Assembly: GCF_001894825.1 (NCBI RefSeq)
Contig: NZ_BCWY01000001.1
Location: 62,001-126,000, forward strand
DNA from: Rhodococcus jostii NBRC 16295
GTDB taxonomy: Bacteria > Actinomycetota > Actinomycetes > Mycobacteriales > Mycobacteriaceae
Direction of reading: 5' to 3'
DNA: 64,000 nt
The notes beneath the pieces were generated by a model, which did not search any database, was not told the DNA's origin, and worked only from the letters and a program-made list of their open reading frames with translations. Both the position numbers and the translations under genes were made by a program. Within the stretch, counting starts at the first letter, position 1, and each line of letters starts with the position of its first letter. Positions 28,001-35,501 of this stretch are shown here, one piece after another.

Positions 28001-28608
28001 TTCTTGACGAAGGCGCCAGTATCGCCGAAATGCTCTCACTTCCACGGCTGAGAGCGCGGATCAGAAATGAGAGGGTGAGGTTGGGGCTGCCGACCACACC
28101 CGGCGTCTCCACCCGACCTCTACCGGCAGAAGACCAAATCGGAGGCAACCAGCGAGAGACACCCTGGGTAGACGGAATCCTAGCGATAGCGGCGGAACTC
28201 GATGAACAAACCGCAATCTGGCTGATGCTGGACGAACGTACACGTGAGCGGGTCGACCGCGCCTGTGCGGAGGCGGAAGCACTCGCGGAGCGCCTCAGGG
28301 ATCAGGGACGACCTAGGGCATTTCTTCAGGCGCAACTACTCCTCGCTTCATGTCTGACGGAAGCGGGCCGGATCACCGAAGCCAAGAACATACTCGCACC
28401 GGCCGCGGCGAAATGCGCCGAGCTGGGCCTTCTGCGATACCTGCTGGATGGCGGCCCACAGATCGCTCCAGCCCTCGCCGCGCTCCGCGACGACCAACGA
28501 AATGACCGGTGGCAGCCAGAATGGCCACCGATCCCACATCCTTTCCTGGATGAGGTGTTGACTGATTACGGCGACTCCCCATCGTCTGCGGCTGTCCACC
28601 GACAATGA
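25084..28608 (+). CDS. PknK-like Ser/Thr protein kinase fused to a STAND ATPase and TPR-like region
   Basis: About 1174 residues. Residues 30-290 form a eukaryotic-type kinase: glycine loop IGRGGFGVVY, Lys55, catalytic HRDVKPAN (147-154), DFG (167-169) and APELL. After a proline-rich linker comes a MalT-like ATPase with Walker A APAGFGKST and a Walker-B-like VVIDDWH. A long helical repeat region follows to the C-terminus. This is the layout of mycobacterial PknK, which phosphorylates regulators and adjusts growth and transcription. No LuxR-type DNA-binding domain is visible at the end. The start at ATG 25084 is chosen for its GAGG and because upstream residues are unlike the family. It is monocistronic, divergent from coxG. 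Confidence 0.88.
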   Translation: MAELDPQSTQRDMDPGIEAELESAGFEDAREIGRGGFGVVYRCVQPSLDRVVAIKVLSSEFEGVDRERFLREQHAMGRLSGHPNIVHILHVGITPMGRPYIVMPYHVRGSLDSRIRRKGPLGWREALRIGVKLAGALETAHRLGIHHRDVKPANILTTEYGDPQLTDFGIARISGGFETAAGSIIGSPAFTAPELLRGEDPTAASDVYGLGATLFCAITGHAAFERRNGEKVVSQFLRITSHPIPDLREQGIPDDVCAAIERAMAGEPTDRPASAADFAHELREVERRHELSVDEMALPGEEGSAEGPPENMTAASSRGRSEPRRNQVTPRPPPVASTRFHPPEATRARVERGRLMQVLRAGRSRRLIVIHAPAGFGKSTLAAQWRDALVEENVAVAWFAVDRDDNNVVWFLAHLIEAIRRVRPTLADELGQILEERGDDAERYVLTSLINEIHDSGERMAVVIDDWHMVTGDVTIAAMGFLLDNCCHHLQVIVTTRSQAGLPLSRMRVRDELVEIDAEALRFSVEESRSFLVDIGELTLADNDVADLRESTEGWVAALQLASLSLRGQADPVRLISHMSGRHHAIGEYLAENVLDNLEPEMLDFLLATCVTERTCGALASTLSGGGRGQVLLEEVEKRDLFLHRIDDNGDWFRYHHLFAEFLRRRLERDQPDRVAELHQSASRWFAEHHLLSEAVDHALSAGDQDRAVSLVETDGMDLIERSQMATLLGLTAKLPPRLVVSSPRLQLTTAWANFLLRRTAPTQTALALVDSALDQSTRSETDVADLRAEAAVVRSSVEVSADRIDGVDQLVSDCLSRPDRLRPWVVSVAVNVATFEKIYRFDFDAADRLQDWASRYPRRANGPFGGVIYGYCIAGIAANERLEVASAERHYREALQLGRRSGGSHSNDARLAGALLGDLLYEQGDLVEAERLLDASCELGPEGGVVDFMLATYGTGARIKSLRGDLESAARLLDEGASIAEMLSLPRLRARIRNERVRLGLPTTPGVSTRPLPAEDQIGGNQRETPWVDGILAIAAELDEQTAIWLMLDERTRERVDRACAEAEALAERLRDQGRPRAFLQAQLLLASCLTEAGRITEAKNILAPAAAKCAELGLLRYLLDGGPQIAPALAALRDDQRNDRWQPEWPPIPHPFLDEVLTDYGDSPSSAAVHRQ

Positions 28609-28833
28609 ATCACTCAAAGCCGCAACCAATTATGTAGCTCGTCGCGAGGGCCCGCTTTGCTCCTGATCCGCGTGCACTCGAAGGGCGTGGGATGCAGTCG
28701 CACGCTTTCGGGCAAGTCGAAAAGCAGACGCCGGCATCACAATCGGTAGGTGTGCCGCAGTCAGGAGATGCCTCTCTCGTTCACGCAACCGCGATCCTGA
28801 TAGCCAACGGTGACGACGCAGTGCTGAGGCGCG

Positions 28834-29601
28834 TCATCCTTGAATGAAAAGGATGGAGGCGACGCCGAACCCTAAGGTGCAGACGACGCGTCTCAACACG
28901 GTCGGACTCACCTGTCGCGCGAGGAGACCGCCGAGCATGCCCCCGACGCACGAGCTGACCAGCAAGATCGCGACATGAGGCAGACTCGCCTGGCCCGACA
29001 GCAAATAGACCACCAGGCCAGAGGTCACGACGACGCATGAGAGCAGCGCTTTCAGTCCGTTGAGCCGCTGCAGGTCGTCAGGAATCAAAATTCCCATCAC
29101 TGCGAGCAGTAGGACACCGAGACCGGCGCCGAAGTACGAACCATACGTTGCTGCGACCATTACTGCGGAACGAGCGCCAAGTCCGACGCGCCCTTCGTCC
29201 ACGCCCTTCCTGCTGCGCCTGACGGAGACCCAGGCAGCCAAGCGCGGCTGTACCAGCAGCAGAAGGCAGGAACCAGTCACCAAGTACGGCACGGCAACCT
29301 TGAACGCCGCGGCGGGGGTGTTGAGTAGGAGGACGGCGCCCAGGACACCCCCGATCACGCTGACCGCCGCGAGAGCGAAGAAGCGACGCCGCTGCCCTCG
29401 CAGTTCTCGTCTGTACGCATAAGCGCCACCTGCATACCCCGGAACCAGCCCGAGGGATGAGGTGATATTTGCCGAAATCGGAGGAAGTCCCACTGCGAGA
29501 AGTGCGGGGAACGTGATCAGGGTGCCACCACCGGCAGCGGTGTTGATCGCCCCAGCCAGCACGCCGGCGATCGCGACCAGCACCGCATCGTCGAAAGACA
29601 A
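28834..29601 (-). CDS. TauE/SafE-type sulfite/anion exporter permease
   Basis: Membrane protein of about 255 residues with some eight hydrophobic helices. The N-terminal repeat signature (AGVLAGAINTAAGGGTLITF, then ALLAVGLPP) and the second repeat with GSYFGAGLGVLLLAVMG are characteristic of TauE/SafE (DUF81) transporters, which export sulfite, sulfoacetate or similar anions. The TTG at 29601 is preferred because CAGGAG lies 6 nt upstream; the open frame to 30018 is low-complexity. It is convergent with the pknK-like gene. The transported ion cannot be predicted. Confidence 0.83.
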   Translation of the reverse strand: MSFDDAVLVAIAGVLAGAINTAAGGGTLITFPALLAVGLPPISANITSSLGLVPGYAGGAYAYRRELRGQRRRFFALAAVSVIGGVLGAVLLLNTPAAAFKVAVPYLVTGSCLLLLVQPRLAAWVSVRRSRKGVDEGRVGLGARSAVMVAATYGSYFGAGLGVLLLAVMGILIPDDLQRLNGLKALLSCVVVTSGLVVYLLSGQASLPHVAILLVSSCVGGMLGGLLARQVSPTVLRRVVCTLGFGVASILFIQG

Positions 29602-30041
29602 GTAGTTCTCCTGTTCAGAGGGGTGGCGGTGAGTCCACTCGGGACTCTCACCCGGCAACCGAAGCTTCGGTGGCTCAGGGCAGGCCGGCGGGCGATTGCG
29701 GTGCGGGTTCGGTGTTCTTCCGGGGAAGTATCCGAGAGCGCCAAGGCACCCAATCCTGTCGACATCAGGACCGCGGCGTGTCGAGCTGATGCCGGCAAGC
29801 AGTTGGCGGCTCGCGGCGTCTCGTTGATCGATCAGGAATTCTCCTGGGCCGACACTGCGAACAGACGTCAGCGCTCTTGACTGTTCCTCGACGGGCCCTG
29901 ATCGGTCACGCGGGAAACGTGAGTTGCCGTCCTCATCCAGGTAACGATGTGCTCTGCCATCCTTGGCCGGGCGAAATCCAAACGTGCTGGCACCACACGT
30001 ATGCTGAGTCCCGGCCATGGCGCGACGTGAGACGTTCAGCC
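29602..30041. other. intergenic region, nothing identified
   Basis: A 440-bp gap between the molbindin stop and the TauE-like start, both on the minus strand. Open frames here are arginine-rich. No regulatory-motif copy or strong hairpin is seen. Confidence 0.4.
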
Positions 30042-30254
30042 CTACTCGATACCGAGCATAACCTCAGTGGACTTCACGAGTACCGTTGCCGCTAACCCGA
30101 CAGCCAAACCGAGTTCCTCGACCGCTTCCTTTGTGATGGACGCCGTCACGATCTGCTCGCCTCCATCGAGGCGCACTTTCACCGTTGCCATCACGCTACC
30201 GATCTTGACTTCGGTAATTTTGCCGGCGAGTTGGTTTCGAGTGGACAGGCGCAT
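30042..30254 (-). CDS. molbindin, single TOBE/Mop-domain molybdate-binding protein
   Basis: A 70-residue protein consisting of one Mop/TOBE fold: MRLSTRNQLAGKITEVKIGS, then MATVKVRLDGGEQIVTASIT and a closing VGLAATVLVKSTEVMLGI. Such proteins assemble into hexamers that store or buffer molybdate (or tungstate). The second ATG (30254) is chosen because GGAGG at 30261-30265 is then 6 nt away. This fits a region rich in molybdenum-enzyme genes (coxM stub, moaA, moaD, coxG, coxMSL). A perfect 17-bp inverted repeat lies about 95 bp upstream. Confidence 0.88.
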   Translation of the reverse strand: MRLSTRNQLAGKITEVKIGSVMATVKVRLDGGEQIVTASITKEAVEELGLAVGLAATVLVKSTEVMLGIE

Positions 30255-30349
30255 CATCTACCTCCAGCTTCGACGTGGCGTCAACGCTACGCGCAGGACG
30301 CGCGCATGGTCCAGATAGCGGACCGGCGATGTGGTCGGCCTCTGGGTCG

Positions 30350-30391
30350 GGTTGCCTGTGATGACGCAAACCTTCGTCATCACAGGCAACC
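30350..30391. repeat. perfect 17-bp inverted repeat upstream of molbindin
   Basis: Left arm GGTTGCCTGTGATGACG (30350-30366), 8-nt loop (30367-30374) and right arm CGTCATCACAGGCAACC (30375-30391) with no mismatch. No T-run follows on either strand, so an ordinary terminator is unlikely. Position, about 95 bp before the molbindin start, suggests an operator, RNA structure or mobile-element end. Confidence 0.85.
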
Positions 30392-30542
30392 TCGATGTAC
30401 CGGCGCGGTTCGAGCCGGCTGATGAAGAAACGACCACCATCCGGGACTTGGGTGTCTTCTCAGCCGTCGCCGTGAGACTCTGGTCATCGTCTGGATCGCA
30501 GAGTGTTTTCGGTTAGTTCCCGCTGGGAAGAGAATGGTCCAG

Positions 30543-30605
30543 GATCATCGCGTGATCTCCTCTACGTAACCTTTTGCTCGTTACTCACAGAAGTTCACGC
30601 GATGA
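30543..30605. repeat. nested palindrome and 11-bp inverted repeat
   Basis: GATCA-TCGCG-TGATC (30543-30557) is a dyad in itself, and its TCATCGCGTGA (30545-30555) recurs inverted as TCACGCGATGA at 30595-30605. It lies in the gap between the ferredoxin stop and the molbindin upstream region. It may be a regulatory site or 3'-end structure of the P450-ferredoxin message. Confidence 0.6.
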
Positions 30606-30681
30606 CTGCGTCCGATCCGCGAGCATGAAGAAATCGGCGTCGAGCAGGCGCGTGCTCCGACGGACGTAAGCACGCTCCCGA

Positions 30682-30906
30682 TTACGTCAGCGTCCTCCCG
30701 TTCTCATCCTGAATTTCGATCGCGGCCATGGGACACACATTGTGTGCCCTCCGCAGATCGCTCAGTGGTGTTGTGGGGTGAGGATCGAGCAGCTTGACCC
30801 AGCCTCCGGTGTCCGCGCCGAACACGGTAGGCGCGACTCGTCGGCATCCACCGCTTGCCATGCACCTGTCTGGGTGGACCACCACCGTGACGGATTCATT
30901 GCTCAC
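30682..30906 (-). CDS. [3Fe-4S] ferredoxin, P450 partner
   Basis: A 74-residue ferredoxin of the actinobacterial P450-associated type. The cluster cysteines are CMASGGC (first two) and the later CPMAAIEI; the spacing points to a [3Fe-4S] or modified four-iron cluster. Acidic helices would dock to a reductase and the P450. The GTG at 30906 overlaps the P450 stop (GTGA), so the two are translationally coupled. It probably takes electrons from a ferredoxin reductase; the fprB-like gene at 40112-41794, whose unit has the same upstream motif, is a candidate. Confidence 0.88.
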   Translation of the reverse strand: MSNESVTVVVHPDRCMASGGCRRVAPTVFGADTGGWVKLLDPHPTTPLSDLRRAHNVCPMAAIEIQDENGRTLT

Positions 30907-32162
30907 AGCCGGACCGGCCTAGTCTTCCAAGTCCGTGGCGAGTTCGAGTGGCTCGTCCGGAGCGCCGGTTCGCTTCCGGCGCTGAAATCTGGGTAGTGCT
31001 TCAGGAGATGCTCGAAGACTACAGCACCTTCCAGCCGCGCGAGCGGTGCGCCCACACAGAAATGAATGCCATGGAAGAATGTGAGGTGTTTGTTGTCCGG
31101 GCGGGAAATGTCGAACACGTCTGGATTGTCGAAGTGGCGGGGGTCCCGGTTAGCCGATCCCGGGCTGGGAAGCAGGACAGTTCCTTCCGGGATCACGTGA
31201 TCGCCGAGTTGGGTTTCTCGAGTGGTCTTCCGGAACAGGAAGTGCAGCGGTGCCTCGTAACGCAGCATCTCCTCGATTGCCGTCGGCAGTTTGCTCGGGT
31301 CGGCGGTGAGCTCAGCGCGTGCTTCTGGATGGTCCAGTAGAATGGACAGCCCGTTGCCGATGAGGCTCGTGGTCGTCTCGTTACCAGCTGCAAGCAGGAT
31401 GGTCAGCTGGGCTAGGAGTTCGACGTCCTGTAGATGGTCACCGTCCGTGGTTTCGGTGTGAACCAGCAGGGAGATCAGATCGTCGGTTGGTTCGGCGCGC
31501 CGTTCGTCAGCCAACTCCCTCAGGTAGTCCATGAGTTCGAGTGTCGTCGTGATCGCCTGGTCGCGGGCTTCGCCCACCACGGACGGGTCGAACGTCAGCG
31601 CGTACGCCAAGGACCAGGCTCGGAACTGACTGCGCTTCTGCTTGGGGACGCCGAGGATGGCCGCGATCAAGGCGACAGGCACGTCCGCGGCGAAGCCCGG
31701 CATGATGTCGATGTCGTCGCCGACGTGGTAGTTCTCCAGGAGTTCAGCAGTGACCTCTTCAACCAGCGGCCGCCAGGCTTGGATCGCCTGCGGGGTGAAC
31801 GCGTGACGGAAGATAGATCGAATTCGTGTATGTACCGGCGGGTCGGAAAACATGAAGAGCCGCGAATTGTATTCAATGAATCGCCGGTGCTCGCTGTTGT
31901 CCGGGTCATGGAAGCTCTGCGGGGATTGCCAGAAGACGTCGCTCGAGAACAGGCCGGGATCGGAGCCGATCTTCCTTACATCTTCGTAGCGGAAGACCGC
32001 GTAGGCGTGCATGTCATCAGACCAGTGAATGCCATCGCCGAGCTCTCGCAGCTCTTCATACAGCGGGTACGGATCGGTTACAGATCCGCTGAACAGGGCA
32101 TGTAGAAGCGCCGACGCGCGAGCACTTTCACTTTCGGTTTCACCCAGCGTTGTAGCGGACAT
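30903..32162 (-). CDS. cytochrome P450 monooxygenase
   Basis: Class I bacterial P450 of 419 residues. I-helix oxygen-activation motif LLAAGNETTTSLIGNGL, K-helix EEMLRYEAP (ExxR) and the heme loop FFHGIHFCVGAPLARLEG with ligand Cys369 are all intact. The ATG at 32162 has GGAGG 6 nt upstream; the longer frame to 32231 runs into the regulatory motif. It is followed by its coupled ferredoxin gene. A copy of the 22-nt motif lies 62 bp upstream. Substrate unknown; within this gene set it would hydroxylate, demethylate or open a ring of a xenobiotic-type compound. The signature motifs do not tell the CYP family. Confidence 0.92.
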   Translation of the reverse strand: MSATTLGETESESARASALLHALFSGSVTDPYPLYEELRELGDGIHWSDDMHAYAVFRYEDVRKIGSDPGLFSSDVFWQSPQSFHDPDNSEHRRFIEYNSRLFMFSDPPVHTRIRSIFRHAFTPQAIQAWRPLVEEVTAELLENYHVGDDIDIMPGFAADVPVALIAAILGVPKQKRSQFRAWSLAYALTFDPSVVGEARDQAITTTLELMDYLRELADERRAEPTDDLISLLVHTETTDGDHLQDVELLAQLTILLAAGNETTTSLIGNGLSILLDHPEARAELTADPSKLPTAIEEMLRYEAPLHFLFRKTTRETQLGDHVIPEGTVLLPSPGSANRDPRHFDNPDVFDISRPDNKHLTFFHGIHFCVGAPLARLEGAVVFEHLLKHYPDFSAGSEPALRTSHSNSPRTWKTRPVRL

Positions 32163-32224
32163 CGAGGGCCTCCATCGTGTAGTCGTGGGCTGAACCCAAA
32201 GGATGACCCGCGTATGTGACCCAC

Positions 32225-32246
32225 GCATCACCCTGGCCGGGTAGTC
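32225..32246 (-). promoter_or_regulatory. regulon motif, copy 4 (before P450)
   Basis: Minus-strand reading: GACTACCCG then GCCA then GGGTGATGC, 62 bp before the P450 ATG. Only the first base differs from the consensus half. Confidence 0.72.
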
Positions 32247-33628
32247 CGATCGACGGATGGAATCTCTGACCCCGTCGGCGCCGAGAGCTAGAGCTCCAGG
32301 GCAATGCGCCTAGCTGACGTTCCACGATTGTAGGGAGATCGACTTGTGGTCGAAGGGATACCGCGAGTATGTCGCGCCGGACCGTCAACTGCCTTAGACG
32401 AGTGGTGGAGAACCGGCACCACACTGGCGGCGCTACCACGACAAGAGCACGCGGCGAGCAGCTCCTTCGCGAGATGAACACGCCACCGGATGGACAAGGA
32501 GGCCACCGGATTCGGCTGGTCCCGGTCCGTGGGTTACCGCAGTGGGTTCTCCGAGGGTGGTGCGCACGTATGCAGCGAGAGGATGGGAATGGAATCGATT
32601 ACGCGAACGAATGATTCCGCTGTTGCCGCGGAAGGTGCGGACGGTGTCCTGATATGTTCGTTAGAGGACTCGCCCGGACGCTCACGGGCAGGGACGGCTG
32701 TTGGCCCCAATCGGCCTGGACACAGCCTGCGGGCGCGGCACAGGCTGCGGAGGGAATGCCGGAACGATCACCCAGAGGGAAACCGACCTATGTGCGCCGT
32801 GATTCCGAGAGTATCCATCCCCGATAGGCATCTTGCGATCAGGCAACCACGTTGGTTCGAGACATCTGTTGCCATCGATATTTCATCATTCGCGGAGAGT
32901 GTTCTTGTTCAGGTCGCTCCCTGGCCACCGGCTTGGGCTCACCGTCGATCGTAAATTGCTCTCCGCCAATACCATGTTCCACGATCTTGGGATCCCGGAG
33001 GGATAGTGAGAGAACCCAACTATTCGAGCTCGATGGCGCCGAGGCGGTCAGTAGATTCCTCACCGCGAACGGAATTGAAGGATCCGAGGTTGGTAAGGTG
33101 TGGGAAGTCATCGCCTTGCGCATGCCCCCAGCGTCGTCGCGGCTCGACCACGAGATTTCCTTGGTGACGGCGGGAGTCGAGACTGATGCTCACGGCATTG
33201 TCCGCGAACAAGTTGGCCACGCTCGGCGCGGCCGAAGCATCCACGGATCTGCATCATCGCCATTGAGCCTGTAGTGGCCTGGACAATTCACGCCCGGCGC
33301 GCCGGCGGCGGAATCGGTGCGGTCGCCCACACATACTGAGACCGACGACTCTTCTACCGCCACTACCGGCGAGTTGAAGCCGGAGCTGAACCCCGCTCCA
33401 TTGCCCTCGCCGTGTCCATCACGGCGTTGGGGACGACATCGGCAGTAATTCGGCTCACCTGATTGCCGTGGACAACGCATACCACAACGCCCGGCGCCCG
33501 CGGTCACCGAGGAAGGAGACAACCGACCTGCCATCCAATGTTGAGGCACTCCCGGCGCTTCGCGTGTACCCAATGGGCTGATCGGCCTTCGAAACTTCGC
33601 CCAGCAAGAAGAAGCCAGTGCGGCTGCG
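32247..33628. other. 1.4-kb region with no confident gene
   Basis: Between the P450 upstream site and the end of lpdA. Several overlapping frames of 70-180 codons exist on both strands, but none shows a family motif, good ribosome site or consistent composition. A plus frame at 32490-32954 starts plausibly (MDKEATGFGWSRSVGYRSGF) but is probably chance or a remnant. Confidence 0.35.
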
Positions 33629-35008
33629 CTACTTGTGCGAATGCAATGGCTTGCCTGCCAATGTGAGGTGTACTTCGCCGAGAGCTTCGGCCTGTGTCGG
33701 ATGTGCGTGAATGAGTGGGGCAACCTCTTCTGCGTAAGCCTCCCAGTTCACTACGAGTTGTGCTTCGCCGACCAAGTCTCCGACGCGTGCGCCGACCATG
33801 TGAATCCCTAAGATGGGCCCTGTACGCTCTTCTGAGCCGGATCGGATCACCTTCACGCCCCCGGCCGTCTTCAGGATCTGGCTCTTACCGTTTCCGGCCA
33901 GATCGTAGGTGGCGACGCTCACTTCGCCATGGCGATCTCGTGCTTGGCTCTCGGTGAGACCCACAGAAGCCACCTCTGGGTTCGAATAGGTAACACGCGG
34001 GATGTTGCTCTCCTCGACGCGATTTGGAGATAGACCGGCCACGTGTTCTGCAGCAAAGATCCCATGCTGAAATCCCCTATGCGCCAGCTGGGGTCCGGAA
34101 ACAACGTCTCCGACGGCGTACACATCAGCGTGATTCGTGCGGAGATTCTCATCCACGACAACGAAACCGCGATCAAGCGCAACACCCGAGTCCTCGAAAC
34201 CTGTATCAGTGGTGTTGGGAGCACGACCGACCGCGATCAGCAGTACATCGGCATCGATAGTCTCTCCGGTCTCGAGGTTGACGATCACGCCGGTCTCTGT
34301 CTCTTGAACACCCGCGAACTTTGACCCAGTCTTCACGACGATTCCGCGTTTTCGGAACGCTCGCTCGATCTGCCTCGACGACCATTCGTCCTCGCCGGCC
34401 AACAGTCGCGGAAGTGCCTCGACAACAGTCACTTGGGCGCCGAAGGATGCCCATATGCTCGCGAACTCGACCCCGATCACTCCGCCGCCGAGCACAACGG
34501 CCCGTGCTGGCACCGCCTCGAGGGCGAGAGCCTGATCGCTGGTAAACACTCTCTCGGAGATACCCAAACCGGGCAACATCCGGGGGTAGGAGCCCGTAGC
34601 CAAGACAATGGCACGTCCGGTGTATGTTTGCTCGCCGACTACGACTGTCTTGTCTCCGACATAGTGGCCTCGGCCTTCGACATAGTTGATGTCGTGATTC
34701 TTGACCAACCCCTGAAGTCCCTTGTAGAGCTTCGAGACGACATCATCCTTGTAGGAGGTAACGGCGGCCATATCGATTCCATCGAAGGTAGCCTTCACGC
34801 CAAAAATTTCGCTTTCGCGGGCCGAGTCGGCGACTTCGGCTGCGTGAAGGAGTGCCTTAGTCGGAATGCATCCGCGATGCAGGCATGTTCCTCCTACCTT
34901 GTTCTCGTCAATCAAGGTAACGGACATGCCAAGTTGTGCCGCTCGGAATGCGCAGGCGTAACCCCCGGAACCGCCTCCGAGGATCAGCATATCCGTCGAG
35001 TTGGTCAT
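33629..35008 (-). CDS. lpdA: dihydrolipoamide dehydrogenase (E3)
   Basis: Flavoprotein disulfide reductase of 459 residues that reoxidises the lipoyl groups of 2-oxoacid dehydrogenase complexes with NAD. FAD site LILGGGSGGYACAFRAAQLG, redox-active disulfide GGTCLHRGCIPTK, NAD site VVLGGGVIGVEFASIWASFG, and the C-terminal His-Glu pair in IHAHPTQAEALGE are intact. AAGGAG lies 7 nt before ATG 35008. It is last in the E1alpha-E1beta-E2-hypothetical-E3 cluster, but a strong hairpin at 35060-35097 separates it from the preceding gene, so its level may be set independently. Confidence 0.92.
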   Translation of the reverse strand: MTNSTDMLILGGGSGGYACAFRAAQLGMSVTLIDENKVGGTCLHRGCIPTKALLHAAEVADSARESEIFGVKATFDGIDMAAVTSYKDDVVSKLYKGLQGLVKNHDINYVEGRGHYVGDKTVVVGEQTYTGRAIVLATGSYPRMLPGLGISERVFTSDQALALEAVPARAVVLGGGVIGVEFASIWASFGAQVTVVEALPRLLAGEDEWSSRQIERAFRKRGIVVKTGSKFAGVQETETGVIVNLETGETIDADVLLIAVGRAPNTTDTGFEDSGVALDRGFVVVDENLRTNHADVYAVGDVVSGPQLAHRGFQHGIFAAEHVAGLSPNRVEESNIPRVTYSNPEVASVGLTESQARDRHGEVSVATYDLAGNGKSQILKTAGGVKVIRSGSEERTGPILGIHMVGARVGDLVGEAQLVVNWEAYAEEVAPLIHAHPTQAEALGEVHLTLAGKPLHSHK

Positions 35009-35059
35009 GACGTCGCTCCTTGTAAGTATGTTGCGGTCTAGTGTTTTTGAACGTGAAGA

Positions 35060-35097
35060 CCCCGGCTCGGGTGGAAACGGACACGCCCGAGCCGGGG
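35060..35097 (-). terminator. strong GC hairpin between the 98-residue gene and lpdA
   Basis: Arms CCCCGGCTCGGG (35060-35071) and CCCGAGCCGGGG (35086-35097) pair perfectly around a 14-nt loop. It lies inside an otherwise continuous operon, so it could be a partial terminator, an mRNA-processing stabiliser or a boundary before a separate lpdA promoter. No T-run is seen. Confidence 0.65.
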
Positions 35098-35137
35098 GAG
35101 TATTCCCATTGGTGGGGAGATCGCGATAGCTGCTGGT

Positions 35138-35434
35138 TCAGGCGGATCGGCTGTCGTCTTCGATTAGTGCGACATGTCGACGAATCGGCCACGCCGCCGA
35201 GGGACCGTCCTGGAACTCGTAGCCACGATCGGCCTCGCGAAACGGCCAGACATCGGTAACGCCGTCACTGAACTCGACCATCCAGCATGGACGCCCGAGC
35301 GAAGGCACAACCGCGACAATGGTGGCCCACCGGGCGTACGCCCAGTGGCTCCGGTAGGTTGTCCGGATGAGTTGCCCGATGCGACTACGTGGGTCTGCTG
35401 ACGTCAGATCGTCCGGCGATGTACGGGAGTTCAT
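35138..35434 (-). CDS. hypothetical protein in the 2-oxoacid dehydrogenase operon
   Basis: About 98 residues from ATG 35434, which has a GGAAGGAAAG-type ribosome site. It is soluble, with a tryptophan-rich core (SHWAYARWATIVAVVPSLG, RPCWMVEFSDGVTDVWPF). The pattern of a beta-rich domain whose strands carry aromatic residues suggests a small ligand- or protein-binding domain. I do not recognise a named family. It sits 67 bp after the E2 gene and before the hairpin and lpdA, so it is probably translated with the complex. Its conservation in this position elsewhere would tell whether it is an accessory subunit. Confidence 0.65.
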   Translation of the reverse strand: MNSRTSPDDLTSADPRSRIGQLIRTTYRSHWAYARWATIVAVVPSLGRPCWMVEFSDGVTDVWPFREADRGYEFQDGPSAAWPIRRHVALIEDDSRSA

Positions 35435-35501
35435 TCTGCTTTCCTTCCAAAAGTCCGTCGTTGCGTCCGCGGCCATGCGGGGATCTCCGATCTGGGTTCG
35501 G

